DNA from: JBBRZM01 sp963813635
GTDB taxonomy: Bacteria; Actinomycetota; Acidimicrobiia; IMCC26256; JBBRZM01
Direction of reading: 5' to 3'
Assembly: GCA_963813635.1 (NCBI GenBank)
Contig: CAWEZO010000010.1
Location: 1-64,000 of the forward strand
Length of the DNA: 64,000 bases
In this document: piece after piece, positions 36,053 through 47,178 of the stretch
Position numbering within the stretch: the stretch's first letter is position 1
How the letters are laid out: every line of letters starts with the position of its first letter
The notes under the pieces: generated by a model
Databases searched by the model: none
Told to the model about the DNA's origin: nothing
What the model saw: only the letters and a program-made list of their open reading frames with translations
Made by a program: the position numbers and the translations under genes

Positions 36053-38285
36053 TCACCGCGCCGTGCGAAAGCCGTTCAGCTCGTCGACCGCGGCAGTCAC
36101 CCCGCCGATCGTCGAGAAGTCGACCGCGATGAAGTTGGGCGTGTTGCCGCGCTCCGCACGGCAGCGGCGCGCCCGGTCGACCAGGAACTTCGTCGCGTTG
36201 ACGGTGCCGGCATCAAAGCGACTGGGGGCGTCACGCTGGATCCAGTTGTTCATGAGGAACAGCTGCTTGTCGGTACCACCCCGATTGGGCGCGCAGTTCA
36301 TCTCCGCGGGTGTGGCGAACGTGTAGGGCGTCTCCATGGAGTACTTCGAGAAGTTGACGTACCACGGGGCGGGGCCCTGGGCGCGTTCGGCGAAGACGAC
36401 GACCCGCTTGCCGGACTTGATCATGGTTCCCAAGGTGGGCCAGGGCGCCCGCGGGTCGGGGTCGGGCGTGAAGACGTACTTGAGGAGGCCGCTCCGCTCG
36501 ACGGCCGAAGCCGTATCGGCGGGCGAGATCGCGTCTTCGATGACGAGGGTGAAGACATCGTTCGGGTGATCGTGCACGAACGTCCGGATCTGGCGGAGGC
36601 CTGTGACCAGCGGGATTGCCCCGAAGCGGCAGAGCTGGTGACACAGCCACGGGCCGGGGCGCGGCGGGTTGGCGGCCGCGATCGCACCGAGCACGAGCGT
36701 GGCCTGGTCGGGTGGCAGCGTCGCCGCGAATTGCGCGGCAATGGCGGGGGTCTCCCAGTAATGGGTGTCGATGAGCAGCGCGTGCACACCACTGTCGAGC
36801 TGCGCCGGGATCGGTACGTCCTGGTTGGCCGAGATGAAGCGCTGGTCACTGACCGACATCGCGTTGTGCGTCGTCGCGTAGGCCACGTCGTCGTAAGGAC
36901 GGTCGCAGAGCTCCGCGTGACCGTTGCACACCTGTGCCTCGCGCGCCGCTGGGGCGCGCCACGACGAGCAACGCCGCGATCAGCACGACGGCCGTCGCGC
37001 CGGCAACCGCGACCTCCGCGAGTCCACGCCGCCCGAGGTGGACGCCACGCGCACGAAGCCGCGGCACGACCACGTGCCAAGCCGCGGCGACGCCTCCGGC
37101 GACAACGAGGATGAGCGCCTTGTTGATCAGCTGCCGGTCGACTCCGTGGAAGAGGCGGTCCGCGACGTCGCCGATTAGTCGGTCGAGCTGGGGTGAGACG
37201 TGTGAATCGCCGAGGACGCCGCGCAGCGGGTTGCCCAGCATGAGCCGGGTGATGAGATAGATCGCGATCACGACGAGCCCGGTGGCGATCGCCGTGATCG
37301 AACGTGCCATCAGCGCCGAGCGCTTCCGGCGCCGCGCGACGCGCCCGATGCCGTAGAGAGTGCCTACGGCCAAGGCGATTGCAGTCAGTTCCACCAGGGG
37401 CAGGACCGTGCCGAGCAGGAACCGGATATGCGTAAGGTCCACCTTGATCGTCGTGTCGTCGGCGCTTTTGACTCCGTCGTCGATCGTGAAGTGGGTGCCG
37501 TGCGCGTCCTGACGGAGATCGACGATGACCTTCTCGGTGTGCTTGCGCGCATACTCGGGCACGAGCGCGCCGAGCGCGGTGCTCACGTCCCCGGCCGTGA
37601 GCGCCTGGCGCACCGGGAGCTGGACTGCCTGGCGTCTGGCCGGGTCGAGTGGTCGCAGCAACGCGTTCTCGACGTCGTTGATCTGCGCGGAGGTAAACGG
37701 GATCGTCGGCAGCGCGGCCGGCTTGCGTCCGGCCCCCAGATCGTTCGCGAACTTGACCAAGTTGCCCGCGAAGTCGTTGAGGTTACCGGCTTGGAGCGGA
37801 CGCAAGCGAGAGATCCCGTCCGAGAGATAGACATCCGCGAACTCACGGATATTGTCGAAGATCGGTTGCAACGCGAAGATCGGGTCGAACTGCTTCTCCT
37901 CACCGCGCAGGTACCGCGTCAAGCCGCGCACGATCCGGTTGATGCTCGCCTGCAACGTCGCCGGCGGCAGCACGAGGCGGAGGTTCGCGGACACGAGCGA
38001 CCGGTCAACGGGGAGGCCGGCGAGCAAGTCGGTCGTTTCACGTGCGAGCTTCGGATCGGGCAGCACCTCGTTGTAGATCCGGTCGTAGGTATGAGTATGT
38101 GAGATCGCGCGTGCGTACCAGTGCTCATCGAGCACCGTTGTCTGGAAGGTCGACAGCATCGCGAAGACGAGAAACGAGAGCCCGAACACGAACGCCAACC
38201 CGGCAAACAAGAGCCGATCGCGAGTCGGCCACGTCTTGAACGCTTCACCGCCACTTGCTTCACGGGTACTCGGCGGCTGCGACAT
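36053..38285 (-). CDS. Membrane protein with C-terminal PI-PLC-like phosphodiesterase domain (one frame change)
   Basis: About 744 residues. An N-terminal membrane segment (LLFAGLAFVFGLSFLVFAML), a large extracytoplasmic helical region, three further membrane helices (LLGTVLPLVELTAIALAVG, SITAIATGLVVIAIYLITRL, VAVAGATAVVLIAALLVVA), then VCNGHAELCDRPYDDVAYAT THNAMS, DSGVHALLIDTHYW and FTLVIEDAI, the His/Asp/Glu pattern of PLC-like TIM-barrel phosphodiesterases. Frame change near 36945 in a GCGCGCC-rich run. Its ATG overlaps the end of the nitrile hydratase accessory gene by 26 bp, so it belongs to that transcript. Substrate unknown. Confidence 0.75.
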
Positions 38286-38592
38286 TCAGCTCGGTGTGCT
38301 CGGCCGCTCGTCGAGCGAGCTCGAGGCGGGTCGCGAGCCGCGCGTCGACAACCAACGCTTCGAGCGCCGCTGTCCACGACTCGTAGTACGGACGTTGCGG
38401 GTCGGCTTCGATTGCAGAGATCAAACGCTGTCGGAACGCATCCCAGTCGAGGCCGAGGCTTTGCACGACGCCGATTGCGAGCGCCATGACGCGTCCCTGC
38501 CACGGCGCGTCGAAGACGAGCGCTCCGTTGTCGCGCGGCAACGCCGCCGGCCCGGGCATCTGCTGCACCTCGGGCGCCACGAGCTCGGTCAC
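38260..38592 (-). CDS. Nitrile hydratase accessory (activator) protein
   Basis: 110 residues related to the N-terminal part of the beta subunit: ALVFDAPWQGRVMALAIGVV and YYESWTAALEALVVDA are typical. In cobalt-type nitrile hydratases this small protein delivers cobalt by swapping subunits with the alpha subunit. GTG start overlaps the alpha-subunit stop (GTGA), the usual beta-alpha-activator order. Confidence 0.88.
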   Translation of the reverse strand: MTELVAPEVQQMPGPAALPRDNGALVFDAPWQGRVMALAIGVVQSLGLDWDAFRQRLISAIEADPQRPYYESWTAALEALVVDARLATRLELARRAAEHTELNVAAAEYP

Positions 38593-39185
38593 AGCCGCTC
38601 GACGCCGATCATCGAGTCGCGGGTGACGATCGCCGCGAGCTGCTCTTCGTCGGCGCCTTCCGTGCCCGCAGGCCGCTCGGGCAACACGAGGTAACGGACT
38701 TCGGCGCTGGAGTCCCAGACGCGGATCTCGGTGCCCTCGGGCACGCTGCAACCCATCTCGGCGAGCAGCGTCCGGGGTTCGCGCACCATGCGGGCGCGGT
38801 AGGGCGGGCTCTTGTACCAGCGCGGCGGAAGCCCGAGCACCGGCCACGGGTAGCACGAGCACAACGTGCAGACGACGACGTTGTGGAGCTGTGACGTGTT
38901 CTCGACGACGATGATGTGGTCGCCTTCGGGGCCACCGAAGCCCAGCTCGGCAATCGCCGCTGTGCCATCGCGCACCAGCCGTGCCCGATACTCGGGATCG
39001 ACCCACGCCCGGGCCACGACTCGCGCGCCGTTCATCGGGCCGATGTCGTGCGCGTAGCTCTCGACGACTGTCTCGATGAACTCGGGCGCGATGATCCCCT
39101 TCTCCACGAGCAGCTCCTCGAGCGCCTGCGCGCGCCGTTCGACCTCCGTGAGCGGAGCGGGGTGATGGCCGTGGTCGTCGCTCAT
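38589..39185 (-). CDS. nthA: Nitrile hydratase alpha subunit, cobalt type
   Basis: 198 residues. The metal site is VVCTLCSCYPWPVLGLPPRW; the C-T-L-C-S-C form with Thr is that of cobalt enzymes, iron types having Ser. Other landmarks: YAHDIGPMNGARVVARAWVD P, IAELGFGG and SVPEGTEIRVWDSSAEVRYL VLPERP. It converts nitriles to amides; thiocyanate hydrolase is the main alternative, but its subunit split differs. No amidase gene is next to it here. Confidence 0.93.
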   Translation of the reverse strand: MSDDHGHHPAPLTEVERRAQALEELLVEKGIIAPEFIETVVESYAHDIGPMNGARVVARAWVDPEYRARLVRDGTAAIAELGFGGPEGDHIIVVENTSQLHNVVVCTLCSCYPWPVLGLPPRWYKSPPYRARMVREPRTLLAEMGCSVPEGTEIRVWDSSAEVRYLVLPERPAGTEGADEEQLAAIVTRDSMIGVERL

Positions 39186-39195
39186 CGTCAGCTCC

Positions 39196-39822
39196 TCAGG
39201 CCGGTCGCAGGTAACGCTCGTACAAGTCCACGCAGACAGCTGTGTCGCGCTGGTCGGCGTCGCCCCACAACTGCGTCGCGTCGAAGCGGACGCCGTACGT
39301 GTGCTCGAGCACCTTCTCGTTGCGGTGCGCTTCGATCTCCGGCACCGGGAAGGCGCCGTCGACACGAACGATGAGGCCCCGCTGCCCGCGTACGTACCGC
39401 GGGCAGCGCGTGTGGCCGGCAAAGTGCGCGTCGACGACCTCTACGGCGTCGCCCACGGTGAACGCAGGCTCCGGCGCGCCCGGTGTCATGTCGACGTCAT
39501 GCGGCCCGACGAGGATCGGCCCCGACAAGGCCGGGCGGCCGCCGCGACCAGTCAATTCAGCCGCCGAGATGATTCCTGCCTCGACCGCGAGGGTGGTTGC
39601 GCCGGTGAGCCAGTGCTCGTAATACGAGGAGCTCAGGTAGTGCGCGGGATCCATCCGTTCCATGGAATGTCGGAACATCGGCGTGTTGAAGCCCTGGAGG
39701 CTGATCGCAGCCGCCATCGCGAACACCCGCCCCTCCCATCTCTGGTGGAAGACGGGCTCGCCGGCTTCGATTTCCACGCGGCCGAAGCCCTGCATGCCGC
39801 CCAGATCATGGATGCCGTCCAC
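39196..39822 (-). CDS. nthB: Nitrile hydratase beta subunit
   Basis: 208 residues from GTG: VDGIHDLGGMQGFGRV is the conserved start, with PVFHQRWEGRVFAM, DPAHYLSSSYYEHWLTGATT LAVEAG and the C-terminal SH3-like barrel FTVGDAVEVVDAHFAGHTRC PRYVRGQRG and YGVRFDATQLWG. Length is normal. First gene of the nthB-nthA-activator operon, 10 bp before nthA. Confidence 0.93.
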   Translation of the reverse strand: MDGIHDLGGMQGFGRVEIEAGEPVFHQRWEGRVFAMAAAISLQGFNTPMFRHSMERMDPAHYLSSSYYEHWLTGATTLAVEAGIISAAELTGRGGRPALSGPILVGPHDVDMTPGAPEPAFTVGDAVEVVDAHFAGHTRCPRYVRGQRGLIVRVDGAFPVPEIEAHRNEKVLEHTYGVRFDATQLWGDADQRDTAVCVDLYERYLRPA

Positions 39823-39904
39823 GTCGGCATGAAAGCACAGCTGCCCCGGTGATGCTACGCGCGCCCAGTGGGCAGAGGACGAGCGAGCCCACGTCCATCG
39901 CGGA

Positions 39905-40290
39905 CCGGGGCGGCTCTTCGTAGCGGAGGGCGTCGACCGGTTGAGACGCGCAGGCGCGGGCCCGGGCCGAAACCAGCCAGTACGCCGATGAGGGTCGTGC
40001 CGCCCATGACGCCGGCCGCCAGCCACGCGGGTACGCCGATAATGTTCGAGCTGCGGATGCCGTTGCTCGCCAGCTGCTTGTTGATCACCACATTGGCGAT
40101 CAGGGTCAGGCCAAACGCGCTGGCGACCCCGCCGACGCCCCCCCAGAAACCCCGAGAACGCGGCTTCGGATGTGAACAGCCTGCGCGCGGTCCGACGAGC
40201 GACGCACGTCCGCATCACGCCGATCTCCCGCGTGCGCTCGAGCACCGCCATGACCATCGTGTTCACCGCGTCGTTGCAACCACCAACGCG
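39905..40290 (-). pseudogene. FtsX/MacB-type ABC transporter permease, C-terminal remnant
   Basis: Pieces in order: NTMVMAVLERTREIGVMRT (the conserved cytoplasmic motif), ARRLFTSEAAFSGF, VVINKQLASNGIRSSNIIGV PAWLAAGVMGGTTLIGVLAG and VDALRYEE at the end. The last ~130 residues of the permease are present over two or three frames. The N-terminal part and partner ATPase are absent, so this is a real relic and not only a sequencing break. Confidence 0.7.
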
Positions 40291-40619
40291 ATCGCGCCGA
40301 TGGGTATCGACGGCGCTTTTTGGCGGCTCGGGGCAGTCGGAGAGGCGGCGCGCGAACGTGAGGAAAACGGTATGAATCCGCCAAACCGCTTGGCACGACG
40401 CCGCGGAACGTGGATCGCGGACGCCGGATGACAGACCACCCTCAAGCGCTGCACACACTTTGACGATGTGCTCTGAAGGCGCCAAGGGAGGCCGTCGGCT
40501 TTCTATCCAGCGCGCCAGGAAGCTGAGTATCTCGTCATGATGCCTCCCGGGGAGCTCCGCCACCCCAGAGCGTGGGTGCTCGCGACGTCGACCGCTCCCT
40601 CAAATCGACGGTCGCAGCG
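40291..40619. other. Gap before the type IV pilus genes
   Basis: No gene or recognisable RNA found. It should contain the promoter of the pilus cluster; I see no clear sigma-70 pair. An in-frame GTG at 40572 would extend PilB by 16 residues. Confidence 0.3.
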
Positions 40620-42375
40620 ATGAAGATGAACCTGCGCCGCAAGGAGAGCGCTGCGGGCCCCGCGGCCGAGCTCCCGGAGGTGGTGCGCCGCGCTCGGGCC
40701 GCGAAGATGCCGATCGGCCAGCTCCTCGTCACCCAAGGCGCGATCTCGAATGATCAGCTCACCGCCGCGCTCGGGACGCTGCTCGAACATCCGGGCCGCC
40801 GGCTGGGTGAAGCACTGATCGACCTCGGCGCGATCAGCGAACGCGACTTCTTGAAGGCGCTCTCGGACCAGCTCCAGATTCCCTTGGTCGACCTGCGCCA
40901 CACGACTCCCGAACCGGACGCGCTCGCCCGTCTGCCCGAGGCGATGGTGCGCACAGACCATGTGCTTCCGCTACGTATCGAGGACGGCGCGCTCGCTGAT
41001 CGCGATCTCCGCGGATCCGACCGACGAGCTTCTGGCTCGGGTCAGCGAATTCGCGGGGATGCCGGTCCGGATGGAGCTTGCGCTCAGCGACGACATCGAC
41101 CGCGCCCTGAACCGGTCGTACGATGCGCTCGGCGAGCTCGACCAATACCTTGTGGCATTCGATGCCGAGGATTCCTTGCGTGCCGCCGCCGAGACGGCCG
41201 AGGCTGCCGACGACAACGCGCCGGTCGTGCAGGTTGTCGACCGCATCATCAGGCAGGCGGTGCGTTCGCGCGCCTCCGACATTCACATCGAACCACAGGA
41301 CACCCAGGTACGCGTGCGTTTCCGCGTCGACGGTGCCCTGCACGACGCGGCGTCGCTTCCCGTTGGCATGGGCCAGGCCCTCGTGAGCCGCATCAAGATC
41401 ATGGCGGACATGAACATCGTCGAACGCCGCCGAGCACAGGACGGCCAGCTCGAAGTGACGGTCGACGGTCGGTCGCTCGACGTGCGCGTCGCCGTCGCTG
41501 CCACGATCTGGGGCGAGAAGGTAGTGCTGCGACTACTGGACAAGAGTCAATGGCTGCACGAGGTGGGACGCCTCGGCATGGCCGCCGACACGAGCGAGCA
41601 GTTCTCGAAACTCATCCGCGCCCCGTTCGGCATGGTCATCTGCGCCGGACCGACCGGCAGCGGCAAGACCACGACCCTGTACGCGGCGTTGACCGAGATC
41701 AACGACCCGTCTCGCAACATCACGACAATCGAGGACCCCGTCGAGTACGTGCTGCCCTCGATCAACCAGATCCAGATCAACGAGCAGGCCGGCATCACCT
41801 TCGCCGGCGGTTTGAAGTCGATCCTGCGACAGGATCCCGACGTCATCCTGGTCGGTGAGATCCGCGACGTCGAGACCGCGCGCATCGCGGTGCAGTCCGC
41901 GCTCACCGGGCACTTCGTGCTCTCGTCGTTGCACGCGACCGACGCCACTGCTGCCCTTCACCGGTTCATCGACATGGGCATCGAGTCGTTCTTGATCGCG
42001 TCATCGGTTCTCGCGGTCGTTGCCCAACGTCTCGTTCGTCGGATTTGCTCGGCATGCAAGGAGCCGTACATGCCGCACATCGACGAGCTCGCGTCGTACG
42101 AACGCTGGGGCGGTACCGACAAGACGACCTTTTTTCACGGGGCGGGCTGCAACCTGTGCGCTAACACGGGCTTCTCCGACCGCATCGGGGTCTACGAGCT
42201 CTTGCGGATCTCCGATGCGATGCGCCGTCTCGTCGTCACGCAAGCGTCGCAGGCCGAGCTGCGGGCTCTGGCCGAGCAGGAGGGGATGCGGACACTACGC
42301 GAAGAGGGACTGCGGCTGATCGACAAGGACGTCACCACCGTGACAGAGCTCCTGCGAACCATCTACGTCGCCTAG
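40620..42375 (+). CDS. pilB: Type IV pilus assembly ATPase PilB (one frame change)
   Basis: Hexameric cytoplasmic ATPase that powers pilus extension. N-terminal GspE/MshE-type domain (MPIGQLLVTQGAISNDQLTA ALG, DLGAISERDFLKALSDQLQI), a type that in many PilB proteins binds c-di-GMP; then Walker A GPTGSGKTTTLY, Asp box TTIEDPVEY, Walker B DVILVGEIRD, His box HFVLSSLHATDA and the zinc cysteines CSACKEP and CNLCANTG. Frame change near 40992 (DGAL then LIAISADP). With three GGDEF proteins or circuits in the window, c-di-GMP control is plausible but unproven. Confidence 0.93.
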
Positions 42376-42401
42376 CCGAGCTGAAGGACGCGAGGCCCGC
42401 C

Positions 42402-43610
42402 ATGCCCAAGTTCAGATATATCGCTTTTGACACGACCGGCAGCAAGGTGAGCGGCGTGCTGGTCGGTGCGACCGCGGTGCGCGTGCGCAACGACCTGATC
42501 AACCAATCGTTCCAAGTCGCCGAGGTGAAGCCGAAGAAGAGCATCTGGCAATTCGAGATCACGAAGAAGAAGATCAAGCGGGCGCAGTTGATGAACTTCT
42601 CGCGCCAGCTCGCAGCGTTCCTCCGCGCCGGCATCCCGATTCTCGACTCGCTGACCGCGCTTGCCGACAATGTCACGAGTCCTCTCCTCAGTAGTGTGCT
42701 CGTCGACGTCGCGGACAACTTGCGCACGGGTACGCCGCTCTCCGACGCGATGGCTGCCCACGCGGGGTTGCTCCCCAGCTACTACATCGGCATCTTGCGG
42801 TCTGCGGAGCTCACGGGCCAGCTCGACACGGTGCTCGACCAACTCGCGAATTACATCGAGCGCGACCTCGAATCGAGACGGGCGGTGAAGTCGGCACTGA
42901 CCTATCCGGCGGTGATCTGCGGCATGGCAGTGCTCACGGTGACGATCCTCGTCACCTTCGTGCTGCCAAAGTTCCAGTCGTTCTTCAAGAGCTTCAACGC
43001 CAAGTTGCCGCTCCCGACACGAATGCTGCTCGCCGCGTCCGGCTTCGTGCAGAGCTGGTGGCCTGTGATCGTGTCGACACTTCTGATTGTCGCGGTCGCA
43101 GTGTTCATCACTCTGAAGATGGAGCGCGGCAAGGCCCTGCGGGATCGTGTGCTCCTCCGAGTCCCGGTGCTGGGCGACATCGTGCGCACCTCGGTGATCG
43201 AGCGCTTCTTTCGCATCCTGGGATCGATGCTGGGTGCCGGCGTGCCGGTGCCGGAATCGATGGCGGCCGCCACCGAAGGCGCCAACAACCGTGCCTACGC
43301 GCGTGGGCTCGCCGGCGCACGCGACGCGATGCTGCGCGGCGAAGGACTGGCGGGTCCGCTGGCCACGACCGGGCTGTTCCCGGGCGCGGCGTCGCAGATC
43401 CTGCAAGTCGGTGAAGACACGGGAACGCTCGATCGGCAGCTCGGACTGGCGGCGGACTTCTACCGGGCGGAGCTGTCGCACAAGGTCAAGCGGATGACGT
43501 CGTTGTTCGAGCCTGCGGTCATCCTGATCATGGGCGGGATCGTCGGGTTCGTCGCGATCGCTTTGGTCTCCGCCATGTACGGGATCTTCAACCAGGTGAA
43601 CATCAAGTGA
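42402..43610 (+). CDS. pilC: Type IV pilus inner-membrane platform protein PilC
   Basis: 402 residues, intact. Two T2SF domains with the repeated pattern FSRQLAAFLRAGIPILDSLT and FRILGSMLGAGVPVPESMAA, ending with membrane helix VILIMGGIVGFVAIALVSAM YGIF. Platform for PilB. Starts 27 bp after pilB, and its TGA overlaps the GTG of the next gene. Confidence 0.95.
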   Translation: MPKFRYIAFDTTGSKVSGVLVGATAVRVRNDLINQSFQVAEVKPKKSIWQFEITKKKIKRAQLMNFSRQLAAFLRAGIPILDSLTALADNVTSPLLSSVLVDVADNLRTGTPLSDAMAAHAGLLPSYYIGILRSAELTGQLDTVLDQLANYIERDLESRRAVKSALTYPAVICGMAVLTVTILVTFVLPKFQSFFKSFNAKLPLPTRMLLAASGFVQSWWPVIVSTLLIVAVAVFITLKMERGKALRDRVLLRVPVLGDIVRTSVIERFFRILGSMLGAGVPVPESMAAATEGANNRAYARGLAGARDAMLRGEGLAGPLATTGLFPGAASQILQVGEDTGTLDRQLGLAADFYRAELSHKVKRMTSLFEPAVILIMGGIVGFVAIALVSAMYGIFNQVNIK

Positions 43611-44047
43611 GGCCGCGGCGCGTCCGCGGTGAGCGGGGCGAGACGCTGCTCGAGCTGCTCGTGACCGTCGTCATCATGGGCGCCTGCTTCGTCGCGATCC
43701 TCGGCGGCATCGCAACGACCTTCATGGCGACCGACAGCCATCGCCAAGCGGCGACGGCCGAGGGTGTGCTCCGCAGCTACGCCGAACGAATCGAGGATGC
43801 GAACGATGTCGCCTACGTCAACTGCGCGACGACCGCCACCTACAGCCCCGCGGACTTCACCCTGCCGGCCGCGGGCTGGAGCGCGTCGGTGACGAGCGTG
43901 CTCTTCTGGCAGGGCGACACGCCGCCGACGTTTACCGGGACCTGCTCTCCCGACAATGGTCTGCAACAACTCACCCTGCGCGTGCAGTCTCCGGCGGGCG
44001 GCCACCAGTCGACCAGAACGGTCGTGATCGTGAAGCGCGAACCGTGA
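43607..44047 (+). CDS. Type IV prepilin-like minor pilin
   Basis: 146 residues from GTG overlapping pilC. Class III leader with cleavage motif GERGETLLELLVTVVIMG: Gly at -1, Glu at +5 of the mature protein, and a hydrophobic N-terminal helix. C-terminal part has one disulfide-ready Cys pair (VNCATTA, GTCSPDN). PilV-like minor pilin, processed by a prepilin peptidase encoded elsewhere. Confidence 0.85.
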   Translation: MRPRRVRGERGETLLELLVTVVIMGACFVAILGGIATTFMATDSHRQAATAEGVLRSYAERIEDANDVAYVNCATTATYSPADFTLPAAGWSASVTSVLFWQGDTPPTFTGTCSPDNGLQQLTLRVQSPAGGHQSTRTVVIVKREP

Positions 44048-44631
44048 CTACGCCTCGCGGCGACGACGGCTTCACCCTGGTCGAGCTTCTCGTCGCAATC
44101 ACCATCCTGGGCGTCATAGCCCTACCGCTGTCGACGGCGATGACCACCGGCTTGCGCTTCATCGGGCGGTCGGACCAGAAATTCAACGACTCCCGCAGTG
44201 CGTTGATCTCCGCCGCGTACTTCGCGGGTGACGTCGCCGCCGCCAACACCGTCGTGCCCAACGACGCGTCCGCGTGCGGCGGCGGCACTGCGCTGGTGAG
44301 CTTCGGCTCGAGAGACGCCACGGCCGGCGTGGCTGCGCCGGTGAACACCGAGGTGTCGTACGTGTACGACACCTCGGTCGCGGCCAACCAGAAGCTCCTG
44401 CGCAAGTCCTGCGTCAATGGCGGTGCCGCGACCACCTCGACGGCCGCCGTCTCGCTTGGCGCGGCACCTGTCGTCACCTGCTTCGATACGGCCGGAGCGC
44501 TGAAGGCGAGCTGCGCGGCCGCGGACCGCGTGAAGATGGTCGTCACGCAAGCGGCCAACCTGGCGAGCCCGAGCGACCCGACGCCCGCGGCGTACACCTT
44601 CACGCTCGAGGGCACACGCAGGCCGAAGTGA
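44044..44631 (+). CDS. Type IV prepilin-like minor pilin
   Basis: 195 residues. Short leader then DDGFTLVELLVAITILGVIA LPLS, the canonical GFTLVE cleavage site. The C-terminal half carries four Cys (SACGGG, SCVNGG, VTCFD, SCAAAD), suggesting disulfides. GTG start overlaps the previous stop. PilW/PilJ-type position in the cluster. Confidence 0.87.
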   Translation: MTTPRGDDGFTLVELLVAITILGVIALPLSTAMTTGLRFIGRSDQKFNDSRSALISAAYFAGDVAAANTVVPNDASACGGGTALVSFGSRDATAGVAAPVNTEVSYVYDTSVAANQKLLRKSCVNGGAATTSTAAVSLGAAPVVTCFDTAGALKASCAAADRVKMVVTQAANLASPSDPTPAAYTFTLEGTRRPK

Positions 44632-46641
44632 GACGGCTCCGCAAGGCCACGCATTCGCGCGAGAGCGGTACGAGCCTCGTTCTCGCGCTCGCCATGGTGA
44701 CGCTGATCAGTGTGGTGCTCGTGACCGCGCTCGGATTTGCGACGACGAGCCTGCACACGCTCAGCGTCGTCGACACGCAACGGTCGACCGCCTACGCCGC
44801 CGACGCCGCCATCCAGACCGCAATCGAAACGCTGCGCAGGGACGCGACCGCGGGCACGACCGCGAACGGCACCGCGTGTCCCACCGTGAACTACCCCGCG
44901 ACCGGTAGCCAGCCGGCAGCCGACGTCACGTGCTCGGTCGTGACGTCGCGCGGCCTGGGCTTTCCCGGTGTCAGCGAGCCTCCGTACGCGATCTGGGCGG
45001 TCGGCAACACCGCGACCGAGACCGGTATCAACTTGGGAACGCTCAAGGTCAACGGGCCTATCGCGTCGAACTCCCCCGCCAACGGCACGGGCGGCTTCAA
45101 CAGCGTCGCTGCAACCAGCCTCAACCTCACCGGCCACACCGTCGACGCCAAGGGCACTTGCAGCGGCACCATCACGGTGACCGCCTCCGCCGACAAGCGC
45201 TGCAGCACGGCATTGAGCTACCCCGACCCGAGCTATCCACGGCAGGCGCTGCCCAGCCCGCTCCCGACGCCCAACCCGGCGGGTACCTGCGCGGTGACGA
45301 ACGGAGTGCTGACGTTCTCGCCCGGCTACTACACGAACGACGTGCTCTTCCAGAGCCCCACGTACACCGTGAGCGGCAAGAGTTGCAGGACAGGGCTCCT
45401 CTACTTTTTGCCCGGCGTGTACTACTTCGATTTCGGATTTGATCCGGCGTTCACCGACACGATCTGGAACGTTTCGGCTTCGCAGACCATCGTCGGCGGC
45501 GAGTTGAAGGGCTGGGACCCGAACGTCGCCAACTCGGCACCGCCCGCCCCGGCCGGCGGCAACACCGGAGCATGCAAGAGCGAGGCTGACGGTGGCACGC
45601 AGGGCGTGCAATTCGTGTTCGGCGGGGTGTCACAGATGAATGTGACGACGACGGGTTCGCGCAGTCGAGCTGTCCGCGGACCCGACACCGGTCGGTACCA
45701 GCCAGCAAATCGCGATCTTCGGCCAGCCAACCGGGGCCAGCCCGAGCCCGACGACGGTCACCCGGGAGGCCACCGCCTCGGTGGGCACGGGGAGCGCTGC
45801 CTGGACGGGGCTGTCCCCCGTGAACAAGGTCCTGCCGATCTCACCAAGTACCACGGCGATCGACGGCCTGGTCGCAAGCAACAACCTGCCGTCGAGCAAT
45901 CCGGCATCGACGTCGTCGATGCTGCTGAACGGGTACGTGGCGGCGGTCGTACCGGCGGGCGCGGTCAACGTGAGCTACACGCTCAACGTCGCCCACCAAG
46001 AGACAGGCGCCGCCAACGGGGACGTCGCCGCCCTCACGGCGACGATCGGATCCTGCGTGCTCACAGTGCCCATCCACCGAACGACCGCCACAACCCCACC
46101 GGTCACCGACGCGCTCACGAACACGGCCTTTCCTTGTCTCGCCGCCGCGGTCGCGAGCAACTTCAGCGTCACCTTCGTCACCACCGCAAAGAAGAGCAAG
46201 GCGATCACCGAGAACCTTGACGGGATCAACCTTGTCGTGACCTACACCGCTCCGGCAGTCCGCGCCGAGAGCGGCTGCCTGCTAACCGACATCGTCAATT
46301 GCAACCTGCTGAAAGTCGGCGGCGCGAACACCTCGAAGGTCTATGTCTGGGGCACCGTGTACGCCCCGCTCGGTTCGGTCTTGACCGACTCCTCGAGCAC
46401 CAGCGTCTGCGAGTTCCGTCGGGGCGTCGTGGCTCGAAGCGTGAAGAGCACCGGCACCGAGCCGGCAGCCGCGACGACCTACAGCCTCGGCGCCGGTTCG
46501 CCCGCGGTCGGCCCGACGCGCGTCCTGCTGCTCACCGCCAGTGTGGGTGGCACGCCGAGAGTGCGCGCCCTCCTGTCGTACGTCGACGGGCCGTCCCTCG
46601 GGATCTCGCTCCAGATCGTGTCCTGGAATGTCCTTCGTTGA
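44628..46641 (+). CDS. Large PilX-like pilus-associated protein (one frame change)
   Basis: About 671 residues. Leader and N-terminal helix SGTSLVLALAMVTLISVVLV without a GFTLE site, as in PilX-type proteins. A long extracellular part follows, rich in Gly, Asn, Thr and Ser, with scattered Cys and repeats of short beta motifs (NLTGHTVDAKGTCSGTITV). A frame change near 45660 joins TTGSR to AVELSADPTPVG; the C-terminal part ends GISLQIVSWNVLR. Likely a tip or adhesin-type subunit, by position and size. GTG start overlaps the preceding gene. Confidence 0.72.
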
Positions 46642-46759
46642 TCGCTTTCGAAGACGCCGACACGGAACAGGTCCTGCGATTCCGCTCAAGGCCTCGGACT
46701 GAATGTCGACATAACCCACAGAGGGCATTCACCCAAATCCAGACTGGAAGGTAACGCCG

Positions 46760-47102
46760 ATGTTTCGTCAGATGAGAAAGGCCCGCAATCCCGAGGGCGG
46801 CTTCACGCTGGTCGAGCTCCTGGTCGTCATCGTGATCCTGGGCGTCCTCGCGGCGATCGTGGTGTTCGCCGTCAGCGGCGTCAGCAACAAGTCGAAACAG
46901 GCTTCGTGCAACACCGACGTCAACGTCGTGCAGACGGCCGAAGAGGCCAACTACCGCGCAGACCAACGCGTACGCCACGATTCCAGCGCTCGTGACGGCG
47001 AAGTACCTTCGCGCCGCCCCCAGCACCACGAACGGGTACGTGATCAGCGCAGACGCGGTAACGGGCGCCGTGACAGCCGCTCCCCTCTGCTCGACCCTGT
47101 AA
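46760..47102 (+). CDS. pilA: Major type IV pilin PilA (one frame change)
   Basis: About 114 residues. Ribosome site GGAAGG; leader MFRQMRKARNPEGG then FTLVELLVVIVILGVLAAIV VF, a textbook prepilin. A frame change near 46957 joins TAEEANYRA to QTNAYATIPALVTAKYLRAA PS, ending VTAAPLCSTL at TAA. The CNTD and PLCS cysteines probably form the C-terminal disulfide. Short, as in actinobacterial pilins. Separated from the minor pilins by 118 bp that may hold its own promoter. Confidence 0.88.
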
Positions 47103-47178
47103 TCCGCAAGCGCGACCGACGGCGGGAGAACCTTCGGGTGCTCCCGCCTCGTCGCGCCCGACGGCGCTCAGTAGGTGT

